From GCA-2726245 sp035513655 (GTDB lineage: Bacteria > Planctomycetota > Planctomycetia > Pirellulales > Pirellulaceae): DNA of 29,860 bases. The notes beneath the pieces are model-generated. The model saw nothing but the letters and a program-made list of their open reading frames with translations. It made no database searches and had not been told where the DNA came from. The DNA lies in assembly GCA_035513655.1 (NCBI GenBank), contig DATKBV010000630.1, positions 1-29,860 of the forward strand, given 5' to 3'. Positions 1-6,366 of the stretch are shown in pieces; position 1 is the first letter of the stretch; the number at the start of each line of letters is the position of its first letter. The position numbers and the translations under genes are program-made.

Positions 1-150
1 ATCGCCGCCGGTTGATTGTCGCCCCCCGCGAACAGCAATTACTGGCTGCTGTCACCTTTGCCGGAAACACGCAGGGGACGTGCTCCATGTACTGAATGTT
101 AGTGCGCTCTACGCTTCCGGTAGAACCCATAGCACCTGGAGCTACCACGC

Positions 151-384
151 ATGGATCTGACGATTGCACAAGCCGCCGAACGACTCGCCGTCAGTGCGAA
201 CACCGTACGCCGATACATTGAACGTGCTCAACTTCCAGCTCGCGACGCGTCGCCGCTTGGATCGTCCCGTAAGATGTATCGGATTCGCGAAGAGGACGTA
301 GCGAAGCTAAGTGCCGGGCATGGCACCCTAACGGAAAAAGGCTGGTTCCCGGAATCCGAGTACCAGCCTAAACATCTTCTTTAA
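151..384 (+). CDS. Excisionase-like helix-turn-helix protein (MerR/HTH_17 type)
   Basis: A 77-residue protein that is almost entirely one winged-helix DNA-binding domain. Residues 4-25 (TIAQAAERLAVSANTVRRYI) are the helix-turn-helix, followed by a basic, Arg/Lys-containing wing (SSRKMYRIREEDV, about 39-51). This is the layout of the HTH_17/excisionase family, whose members bend att-site DNA to direct excision or repress the integrase promoter. The ATG at 151 is preceded by GGAG at 136-139. The stop codon lies 6 bp from the 3' end of the tRNA-Pro gene, and a tyrosine recombinase follows on the other strand, so a recombination-directionality role is the natural inference. A simple transcriptional regulator of the island is the alternative. 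Confidence 0.8.
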   Translation: MDLTIAQAAERLAVSANTVRRYIERAQLPARDASPLGSSRKMYRIREEDVAKLSAGHGTLTEKGWFPESEYQPKHLL

Positions 385-390
385 TCGTAG

Positions 391-464
391 TCGGGCCGAC
401 AAGATTTGAACTTGCGATCTCTTGGCCCCCAGCCAAGCGCGATACCAGGCTTCGCTACGGCCCG
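391..464 (-). tRNA. tRNA-Pro (anticodon GGG)
   Basis: On the minus strand the 74 bases fold as a complete cloverleaf. The acceptor stem CGGGCCG/CGGCCCG is perfect. The D stem is GCGA/TCGC with a GG-containing loop. The anticodon stem CTTGG/CCAAG encloses the loop CTGGGGG, which gives anticodon GGG. The variable loop has 5 nt, and the T stem GCAAG/CTTGT carries the loop TTCAAAT. The discriminator base is A and CCA is not encoded. The gene reads proline codon CCC. It sits between the excisionase-like gene and the integrase gene. It differs at many positions from the tRNA-Pro 3' half at 1836-1877, so the two are different genes, not two halves of one. Confidence 0.93.
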
Positions 465-490
465 TAGCGGAACGGGCTCCATTCTAGTAG

Positions 491-1723
491 CTATCCCGCG
501 CGACGACTAGCCCGCAACGCCATCGTTGCGACTTCTGCTGACAGGTCGTCGTCAAAAAAATGGCCGTATGTTCGCTCTATTTCTGTAATTGACGTGCCTG
601 CTAACTCGGCAACTTTCGCGATTGGCTTTCCCAGTTGCATCGCCTCGGAAATCCAAAGATGTCGGAACGCATAGATTGTCAAATGCTTGCGAATTCCGGC
701 AAGTTCGCGAACTTGCCGGAACCTCTTCGTTATCGTGTCTGTGCTATACGGCAATCCGTCGCCGTGAGTAAAGATAGGATCGGTCGGAGCTTTCCCTGCA
801 ATGTTCTTAGCAACGATGTCGTTAGCTTCATCGGTCAAGTAGATAACGCGCGGCTTGCTGTCCGCCATCGTGTTGACTCGCTTATGCTCTTTCAGTGTGA
901 TTACCTTGCGGCGTGGGGAGTAGTCACGTACCGTCGCCGATGCCAGTTCGCCGGTACGCACCCCCGTCTCCCAATGGCAGGTTAGCAAGTTGCCGAATCC
1001 TGTCCAGGAGTGGTCAAGCCGCTGTTCTGTCGCATCTCGCGTCCTGTACCTTCTCGTTTTGGTATCTCGAATCTTGTCAGTGTCCCAGTCTGCCCACCGT
1101 AGCAGCGCGTCAATCTCGTCGACCGTAATCAAATCAGCTTCCGTCATCTTGATTCTTTTGAACGTCGCGGGCAAATCGGTTAGCGGTCGATGATCTTTCG
1201 GCAGTAATCCCCCGAGATGCTCTTTGTTCCCCGACGCCCATTCCCAAGCCGCCTTGATCGCTTTGGTAATATGCACCAGCGTGTTCTGGTCGCGATAATC
1301 GCCTGTCTTCTCTGACTTGGTTTTTGACAACGACGTAATGAACTGCTCTATCGTCTCGCGATCGACGTGGATTGCGGCGAGTTCGCCATAGGTCCGGCCT
1401 TCAGAAATTTCGTGGTTTGCGAAGGTCGATAGAAATGACCGTTGGTTTTCGTAATGGCACTTGGATTTATATTCCAAAAGCCATGCGCATCGCTTGTCCG
1501 CCAACTCCTTCACCGTGATTGCCGATGTAGTCTTCTTGGCAGCTTGCCTCTTCTGCTGTCGGGTCGCTTCCTTGGCGAGGTGCTTGCGGAACGCTGCGTT
1601 CGCATCGGCGAACGAAACCTCCCCAACACGCCCGAAATAGGTGTCACCTTGTCCGCCCGCGCGCGTATGCCAATAGGTGATCTTTCCTACCAGCTTCTTG
1701 TTCAATTTCGCATGTCTTGCCAT
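491..1723 (-). CDS. Tyrosine recombinase / integrase
   Basis: A 410-residue site-specific recombinase of the phage integrase family. The N-terminal part (about 1-65) is basic and would bind arm-type sites. A SAM-like core-binding domain spans about 70-175, and the catalytic domain about 200-400. Catalytic residues visible are the first Arg in ETGVRTGEL (about 257), a Lys-rich beta-hairpin (TLKEHKR), the second Arg in IYAFRHLW (Arg354, with Tyr replacing the usual box-II His, a common variant), and the nucleophile Tyr386 in ERTYGHFF. The ATG at 1723 has GGGAGAG upstream at a good distance. The gene is intact and lies about 110 bp from a tRNA-Pro 3' half, so a tRNA-Pro attB is likely. It should catalyse integration and excision of the element whose right end is near 1880. 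Confidence 0.93.
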   Translation of the reverse strand: MARHAKLNKKLVGKITYWHTRAGGQGDTYFGRVGEVSFADANAAFRKHLAKEATRQQKRQAAKKTTSAITVKELADKRCAWLLEYKSKCHYENQRSFLSTFANHEISEGRTYGELAAIHVDRETIEQFITSLSKTKSEKTGDYRDQNTLVHITKAIKAAWEWASGNKEHLGGLLPKDHRPLTDLPATFKRIKMTEADLITVDEIDALLRWADWDTDKIRDTKTRRYRTRDATEQRLDHSWTGFGNLLTCHWETGVRTGELASATVRDYSPRRKVITLKEHKRVNTMADSKPRVIYLTDEANDIVAKNIAGKAPTDPIFTHGDGLPYSTDTITKRFRQVRELAGIRKHLTIYAFRHLWISEAMQLGKPIAKVAELAGTSITEIERTYGHFFDDDLSAEVATMALRASRRAG

Positions 1724-1780
1724 CGTTCATTCTCTCCCACCCAAAGCCTAGCGCACCGCAAAGCAAAAGGGTAAAGGTGT

Positions 1781-1820
1781 ACAGTCAATCGGGTAATTTC
1801 CGAATTACCCTGAAAACTGT
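1781..1820. promoter_or_regulatory. Two-tier palindrome between integrase and att site
   Basis: A symmetric 40-bp structure. An outer 5-bp arm ACAGT (1781-1785) pairs with ACTGT (1816-1820). After 5-nt spacers on both sides, an inner perfect 8-bp arm GGGTAATT (1791-1798) pairs with AATTACCC (1803-1810) around TCCG. It lies 58-97 bp upstream of the integrase start and 15 bp before the tRNA-Pro 3' half. A binding site for the HTH protein, an arm-type integrase site or an integrase operator are all possible. No motif identifies which. Confidence 0.55.
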
Positions 1821-1835
1821 GAACGATTCTCTTAC

Positions 1836-1877
1836 CTGGGGGTCAGAAGGTCGGAGGTTCGAATCCTCTCGGCCCGA
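1836..1877 (+). other. tRNA-Pro(GGG) 3' half, probable attR of integrated element
   Basis: Reading on the plus strand: anticodon loop CTGGGGG, 3' anticodon-stem strand TCAGA, variable loop AGGTC, T arm GGAGG-TTCGAAT-CCTCT, acceptor strand CGGCCCG and discriminator A. No D arm or 5' acceptor strand is present upstream, so this is a half gene. The break falls at the anticodon loop, a known crossover location for tyrosine integrases in tRNA genes. The simplest reading is the displaced 3' end of the host tRNA-Pro, with the element lying to its left and attL outside the window. The last 12 bases before and after the tRNA end (TCGGCCCGACTA, 1869-1880) recur inverted at 387-398. Confidence 0.8.
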
Positions 1878-2318
1878 CTATTAAGGCCTTGTGTAGCACT
1901 AAGTTACGCAAGGCGTTTTCTTTCGCCTGCAATCCAGAATGGCTCGGTGCTACACTTGGCAGAAACTCGATAATTCCGCCAATCGTCGCCGTCATCACGG
2001 GCCGTCGTCGCCGATCCGAACGCCGCTGGGATCACCCGCGAGCATGAATGCCGGGAACGGAATTTCCTTGCAACTCGATTTGCGGTCGGTTTAGTTCTTG
2101 CTTGCGATACCTGCCCTGCACCAGCCTTGAGCTCCGCGCGTCGTGAGATGCTGCGGGGCTCGGCTTTTTATCGAAAGTGATCTAAGCCAACGAGGATCGA
2201 CAGCCAAGGGGAATGATGCTTGTCCACTCTGCTCACATCGGCGACAAGTCATCCGCATTCGCTTCGTCGTCATTGATCCACGCGGGCAGCGCTGATGTTA
2301 CAAGTCCAATGGCATTCG
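1878..2318. other. Gene-free stretch beyond the island end
   Basis: No credible gene is visible in these 441 bases; the only ORF (2091-2273, minus strand) has no recognisable composition or start signal. A 9-bp inverted repeat, GTGTAGCAC at 1891-1899 and GTGCTACAC at 1947-1955, encloses a smaller AGGCG/CGCCT pair (1911-1915, 1924-1928) and could form a long hairpin just downstream of the tRNA fragment. Confidence 0.5.
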
Positions 2319-3158
2319 TTAGCTCAGAGCGTGGGGATACCCTGTATCGGCTTCCTCAGTGTTATTGTTCAGTATGACGAGGTTTTGCTTGAGCGATCGC
2401 GTGAGGTGTTTGCTTTCCCGAATATTTGACGTGTAAAAGATCGGAATGCCGCTGCTTTCGAGCGCAATGACTAGGTCGCCAACTGAAAGACAAGGGGACA
2501 ACTCGGTTAATGTCACTGCATTCTGCATCCAGTCGTCAATCAACGCTTCGGCTTTGCGGATCTCGGATGATTTTCCGTCTGTAGGAATGGTCCGCAAGTA
2601 TTCTGCGATTTTTGCGATTTCAGCCTCCTTTGCGACGAAAAACTCTGAGATGCCGCAGCCGTGAGGTGCCGTAGTGCATTTCCTCGGACCGATCTCATAT
2701 TGCCCGAGCGAGTTGGTCGTAACATCAACGCTCGCGCAGCCACAACCGGAATCACGAATGATGTGAATGTCGTGGTCAAATAGGGAGAGCCCGTCTTCTA
2801 GCATCATCACACATAGATTCTCTAATCGCTCCCCTGCATCCGTAATCTCGTGGCGTCCGTCGAATCCAGATGCGATGATGTCCAGGCAAATTGAAAACTT
2901 CCTGGCATTCTGCGGACCCTGTAGTTTTGACTTGATTTGGCGCATGGTTGCACCAACGTCGAGTCTCTTCCTACGAAGAATATCAAGAACGTATCGGGCA
3001 TCTGTAAGGAGACGACGCTTCCACTCTTGCCGAACTACTAAGCTTGTGACAGTCAAGTTCGCGCAGCAGAGTTGCTGCTTGATTTTGTGCTTCACGTCCG
3101 GAGGCCCTAGAAACCTCGCGATTTGGATCGTGGTATCAAGGAATATGGCTGTAGCCAC
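2319..3158 (-). CDS. PIN-like nuclease-fold protein with Cys/His cluster
   Basis: A 279-residue protein, last gene of a three-gene minus-strand operon. The N-terminus (IFLDTTIQIARF, Asp8) and the C-terminal part (SVGDLVIALESSGIPIFYTSN, Asp228, then SKHLTRSLKQNLVIL) match the start and end of the PIN fold, the RNase fold of VapC-type toxins. Glu45 could be the second acidic residue. The last expected Asp is replaced by Ser244-Asn245, so catalysis is uncertain. Between the two halves lie about 170 extra residues with a cysteine/histidine cluster (Cys139, Cys141, Cys161, His166, Cys168) that could bind metal. It starts with GTG at 3158, sharing a base with the TAG stop of the preceding gene (TAGTG), with GGAAG upstream. 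This points to translational coupling. The PIN assignment is inferred from pattern only. Confidence 0.75.
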   Translation of the reverse strand: MATAIFLDTTIQIARFLGPPDVKHKIKQQLCCANLTVTSLVVRQEWKRRLLTDARYVLDILRRKRLDVGATMRQIKSKLQGPQNARKFSICLDIIASGFDGRHEITDAGERLENLCVMMLEDGLSLFDHDIHIIRDSGCGCASVDVTTNSLGQYEIGPRKCTTAPHGCGISEFFVAKEAEIAKIAEYLRTIPTDGKSSEIRKAEALIDDWMQNAVTLTELSPCLSVGDLVIALESSGIPIFYTSNIRESKHLTRSLKQNLVILNNNTEEADTGYPHALS

Positions 3159-3742
3159 TACTTGTCTTCCGATTCAGGCTGCGCCACGCCAGAGACCAAT
3201 CTAAAGACGTCGAAACCCGCGTCTCTCAGAATTCGGAGTGCTTCCCTGCGCTCTCCAGGACGTGCAAAACGCTGCGATACATAGTCGCGAACAACGGACT
3301 GAATCGCTACTGATTGTTCTAGTCGGATGTCTTCGTACTCGTCTGGCTCGCAAAGCACTTGTTGACACAACTGCACGATTTGTTGCCAAGGCTTGTCTCC
3401 GAACTCTCGATAATGCCACATCGTCGCCAGACATTGAGAAAGGTCGTGTGCAGCGACTGCCATTCCGGGGCGGTCCACATCTCTGCTCGCAATCGCGAGT
3501 CGATCCGCCGCATCCGCAGCAATTCTAATTGCCTCAAGGATGTCCCTACGAACATACCCGCGCGGAACTTTCATCGAGCCTATGACTTCACGCTGTCGCG
3601 TCGAGCCGCCGTATGTTCTGGGAGTCGATGCGTCAGTTACGCTCTTTCCGGGGTCATACTCTCCGCCTGTAAGTGCTGACCCTCCTTGGGTGACCCATTT
3701 GGTGACGGCTAAGGCTTCACTTATCTCACCTGTATGCATCAT
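3158..3742 (-). CDS. Unrecognised protein, middle gene of three-gene operon
   Basis: A 194-residue protein that I do not recognise. The first 50 residues are Gly/Ser/Thr-rich and look disordered. The remainder reads as helices, with charged and aromatic stretches such as CLATMWHYREFGDKPWQQIV and a C-terminal alpha-helical segment rich in Arg. There is no signal peptide or membrane segment. It starts with a double ATG at 3742/3739, overlapping the stop of the upstream gene (ATGA), with GGAGAG about 5 bases upstream. Its stop overlaps the GTG of the PIN-like gene. Such tight coupling on both sides suggests that the three products work together or in fixed ratio. An adaptor or antitoxin-like partner is possible but nothing in the sequence proves it. 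Confidence 0.75.
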   Translation of the reverse strand: MMHTGEISEALAVTKWVTQGGSALTGGEYDPGKSVTDASTPRTYGGSTRQREVIGSMKVPRGYVRRDILEAIRIAADAADRLAIASRDVDRPGMAVAAHDLSQCLATMWHYREFGDKPWQQIVQLCQQVLCEPDEYEDIRLEQSVAIQSVVRDYVSQRFARPGERREALRILRDAGFDVFRLVSGVAQPESEDK

Positions 3743-4572
3743 GAACTCTCCGCTTCTGTTGAAGCCGCTCGAATTTTAGTAATTAGTTCTCGCGATTCGT
3801 CACGGATAAACGCTCCAACATCCAACTCCTTACTTGGGAACTCTTGATACGAGTCGAAGTCAATCGCGGCTGCAAACGTCTTGCCGCGTCTAATACGAGA
3901 AGCCGCCATTTTCTGCTGTCTAATTAAAGCCGCTTGTTGTTTCTCCGACAGGGTGTGGGTCTTGATCGAGTTGATCTGCTCTTCCCGTTCGAGTTCAGGT
4001 GCGAACTCTATGACGCTTAAAGAAATGCGAACGTCACGCTTTTCGCCAGCGAAAACGCCCACGTAGCTCGACTTGATCGGGTGGCCCGCGAACTCGCGCT
4101 CCAAAGGTCCAGCATTGAACAATCCAGTTCTACGAATCCACTCGTGAGCCAAGTCTTCATTTTCAAAGTAGAAATACCACCAGTGCCTAAATCCGAAACG
4201 AAGAAACTCTGTTGGGTCTACGCGACTACGATAAAAGTCGTCGATAAACTCGCAGTTGCGAGAGTACGAGATTACGTCATCAACTTCGTATCCTCGTCGA
4301 TCGTTACGGCCTGTTAAGACGACTCGATATCCAAGGTCTGAAAGCGAAACCTCGGTTCCGTCTGCGATCGAGACAAACGTAACCTCGTGAGCCCGCACTC
4401 CTTCACCGCCGACAAGCCACTCAGGGTACTTCTCTTCAATCGTCGAAATGATTGGCCCTAACTGCGAGTAGAATGGCCCCGAGCGAGCGAACCGAGCTTC
4501 AGTGGCCAGCCGATGCAATACCGGTTCAGCACCGCTCAGCAGTTGATAGGAATGAATGGTCATGTCGCGCAT
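3739..4572 (-). CDS. Unrecognised protein, first gene of three-gene operon (possibly TIGR04255-like)
   Basis: A 277-residue soluble protein that I cannot assign firmly. The first 220 residues are mixed alpha/beta with a strand-rich centre (EVTFVSIADGTEVSLSDLGY, then FLRFGFRHWWYFYF). A charged helical C-terminus follows (EKQQAALIRQQKMAASRIRR). The pattern of a short N-terminal region followed by a strand ending in R-x-G-x-R vaguely recalls the TIGR04255 family, which is sporadic in genomes and of unknown function. That is a weak guess. There are two in-frame starts, ATG at 4572 and 4563, neither with a clear ribosome-binding site. It is the promoter-proximal gene and overlaps the next one by 4 bp. 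The neighbourhood (integration module, restriction gene cassette) suggests defence or addiction cargo, by inference only. Confidence 0.72.
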   Translation of the reverse strand: MRDMTIHSYQLLSGAEPVLHRLATEARFARSGPFYSQLGPIISTIEEKYPEWLVGGEGVRAHEVTFVSIADGTEVSLSDLGYRVVLTGRNDRRGYEVDDVISYSRNCEFIDDFYRSRVDPTEFLRFGFRHWWYFYFENEDLAHEWIRRTGLFNAGPLEREFAGHPIKSSYVGVFAGEKRDVRISLSVIEFAPELEREEQINSIKTHTLSEKQQAALIRQQKMAASRIRRGKTFAAAIDFDSYQEFPSKELDVGAFIRDESRELITKIRAASTEAESS

Positions 4573-5139
4573 CCGATTGGTTCAAACGTAAGCATACTCT
4601 AACTAAACATCGGTAGCGAACGTACTCCGGCTAAATCCTTTGGCCCTTAGTAAAACTACGAACAGTCCTCACTGGCAAGCATTCTGGCGACCTTCTCCAG
4701 CCTCGCGTTGATCTCTAACCACTTTTTGAAACACGCTTTACGGCCGTTACAGGCCGCCGACTCCGCTTCGATCGCAATCAGTTTTCGGGTTCCGCAGCTA
4801 ACCGGGAAGTAATCGCCGAATCGTTTCGCGGCGTCGCGTGCTAACAATCAATCGATTACGATCTGACCGCCAGGGCTTCACCCCCCAGCCGACTACGCCG
4901 CCCACTGGAGGCACTCTCGACACCTGCATTCGGTTCCACGGCTTGCCGCGTCGCGTTACTCGGCGAGGCAATCGCATTCTCGCCTCACCGAGTTGCTACG
5001 TCACTTTCGCAGCCATTAGAATGTAGCCAGTCGAGACCAACAGGCGATGCATCCTAGGCGGTATCCAGTCCGCAGCCAAGCGTCTCAGTTCAACGCTCAA
5101 TCTATACATCACCGAGAACAGACAGATAGATCGTTATTC
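4573..5139. other. Mostly gene-free stretch before the cassette
   Basis: No convincing gene in these 567 bases. A 63-residue minus-strand ORF (4656-4847) starts with TTG, has no ribosome-binding site and no recognisable domain. It has moderately protein-like composition with three cysteines, so I keep it only as a possibility. An 11-of-12-bp inverted repeat at 4958-4969/4982-4993 (ACTCGGCGAGGC against GCCTCACCGAGT) makes a stable hairpin of unknown role. The promoter of the three-gene operon should lie at 4573-4650 reading leftward, but no clear -35/-10 pair is visible. Confidence 0.45.
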
Positions 5140-5140
5140 G

Positions 5141-6269
5141 TTAGGCGTCAGAGGAACGTGTCTGTGGAACAGGCAATGTGGATGGTAAGAGCTGAGGGCG
5201 GCGCGCTGCTAGCGCGCTTCGCCGCAGGCGTGGCCGCGGTCGGTTGGGAACGAGTTGGCAATCTCTCCAAAGCCACCACGCGAGACGCAGTTCGCGCGCT
5301 GTACGAGGCCGCCTATCCCGAGGACAGTCCCGGGAAGGCTGCCAATGCAATTGGTGTGCTCTACAAGTTCAGGGCCGTCTTGGCACCGAGCCACAAAGTG
5401 ATCACCTACGATCCCGACAATCGCCGCTACTTGGTCGGCGATATCACCTCCGACTACCTCTTCTCGCCGACAGAAGTGGGCGCGCAGTATCCTCACCTTC
5501 GGCGCGTCGCGTGGAGCGGTTCGATCAATCGTGACGATCTGTCGCCCGCGACTCGCAGCACCCTCGGAAGCACCCTCGCTCTCTTCGCGATACACGACGA
5601 TGCTGCTGCGGAACTCCTCGCTGTGCTGCGTGGGGGTAGCGCAACGAGTGAGGATCCAAAGGCAGTCATCCGCGAAGAGCTGTCAACACTCAAAGAGGAC
5701 GAGTCGGCCAAGTCCATTGAGCTGATCAAGGACGCCATCGTCGCCTTGTCTGACCGCGACGTAGAGCAGCTCGTCGCCTCGATACTTAGGGCTATGGGCT
5801 ACCGAGCGCGGGTCACTCCCGTCGGACCCGACCGGGGGGTGGACGTGATCGCGTCTCCCGACGGACTCGGTCTCGAGGAGCCCCGCATCAAGGCTGAAGT
5901 CAAGCATCGCCCCAAGACTTCGATGGGTGCCCCAGAACTGCGAAGCTTCATCGGGGGACTTCGCCAAGGCGACCGCGGCCTCTACGTTAGCACCGGGGGC
6001 TTCACCAAAGAGGCTCGCTACGAAGCTGAGCGATCCACGGTCCCCCTCACTCTCATCGACCTCGACGACTTCGCGTCGCTCGTCACAACCCATTACGAAG
6101 ACTTCGACGTTGAGGGTCGGGTGGTTCTGCCGCTCGTGCGAGTCTACCTCCCAGCAGAGTAGGCGACATCCGCGATCTGACGCCTAACAAGTAGGCCTTG
6201 ACTTCGCGTCGGGCGCAGTTGGAGCGCGCAACGAACGTCAGCGGACTACTCAATGAATTGAATGAAAAG
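5141..6269 (+). mobile_element. Putative integron-type gene cassette carrying an Mrr-like nuclease
   Basis: The restriction gene is bounded as integron cassettes are. On its 5' side lies a core site GTTAGGC (5140-5146, cleaved after the first G). On its 3' side lies an attC-like site running from inverse core GCCTAAC (6182-6188) to core GTTAGGC (6269-6275). The complementarity between the two ends extends to 12 bp: GTTAGGCGTCAG at 5140-5151 and CTGACGCCTAAC at 6177-6188. The gene starts about 20 bp inside the 5' boundary and ends 19 bp before the inverse core, and gene and site have the usual orientation. No IntI gene is in view, so this would be an isolated cassette. The upstream site lacks a convincing full attC. 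Confidence 0.55.
5164..6162 (+). CDS. Mrr-type restriction endonuclease
   Basis: A protein of about 332 residues. The N-terminal 150 residues match the accessory domain often found before Mrr nucleases: near-N-terminal AMWMVRAEGG, then GWERVG, YLVGDITSDYLF and RRVAWSG. The C-terminal 110 residues are the Mrr catalytic domain of the PD-(D/E)xK superfamily: DVEQLVASILRAMGYRARVTP, Asp227 in DRGVDVIA, and Glu245-x-Lys247 in AEVKH. Mrr enzymes cleave modified or foreign DNA, so a defence role is likely. The ORF is open from 5047, but the family N-terminus and the ribosome-binding site (AGAGGA, 5150-5155) place the start at GTG 5164, or possibly GTG 5158, which is also just inside the cassette boundary. 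It stands alone, with no methylase or specificity gene beside it. Confidence 0.88.
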   Translation: MEQAMWMVRAEGGALLARFAAGVAAVGWERVGNLSKATTRDAVRALYEAAYPEDSPGKAANAIGVLYKFRAVLAPSHKVITYDPDNRRYLVGDITSDYLFSPTEVGAQYPHLRRVAWSGSINRDDLSPATRSTLGSTLALFAIHDDAAAELLAVLRGGSATSEDPKAVIREELSTLKEDESAKSIELIKDAIVALSDRDVEQLVASILRAMGYRARVTPVGPDRGVDVIASPDGLGLEEPRIKAEVKHRPKTSMGAPELRSFIGGLRQGDRGLYVSTGGFTKEARYEAERSTVPLTLIDLDDFASLVTTHYEDFDVEGRVVLPLVRVYLPAE

Positions 6270-6275
6270 TTAGGC
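6182..6275 (+). repeat. attC-like recombination site (94 bp)
   Basis: It runs from GCCTAAC (fits RYYYAAC) to GTTAGGC (fits GTTRRRY), which are perfect complements. The 94-bp length is within the attC range. The inner part can pair imperfectly (6191-6197 GTAGGCC region against 6242-6250), as attC stems do. Another GCCTAAC follows at 6338-6344, forming a second pair with the 6269-6275 core and suggesting a truncated neighbouring site. Without structure scoring this remains a candidate. Confidence 0.5.
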
Positions 6276-6366
6276 AGTGGCGCAGTCATTTTCGGCCTTT
6301 TTCCCTGAGTGTTCCGTGACCGCAACGCAACCACCTTGCCTAACCGCACGCTGGCTTGTTCACGAG

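Noticed and set aside
1821..1877. A full second tRNA-Pro gene
   Set aside because: The 5' acceptor strand and D arm are absent upstream, and the 5' anticodon-stem strand pairs poorly.
5088..5146. A complete attC upstream of the cassette, from GTTCAAC (5088) to GTTAGGC (5140)
   Set aside because: The spacing is right (59 bp) but the ends are not complementary and no internal stem is visible, so only the core site is claimed.
5047..5163. N-terminal extension of the Mrr-like protein to ATG 5047
   Set aside because: It crosses the cassette boundary, lacks family similarity, and a ribosome-binding site sits before GTG 5164.
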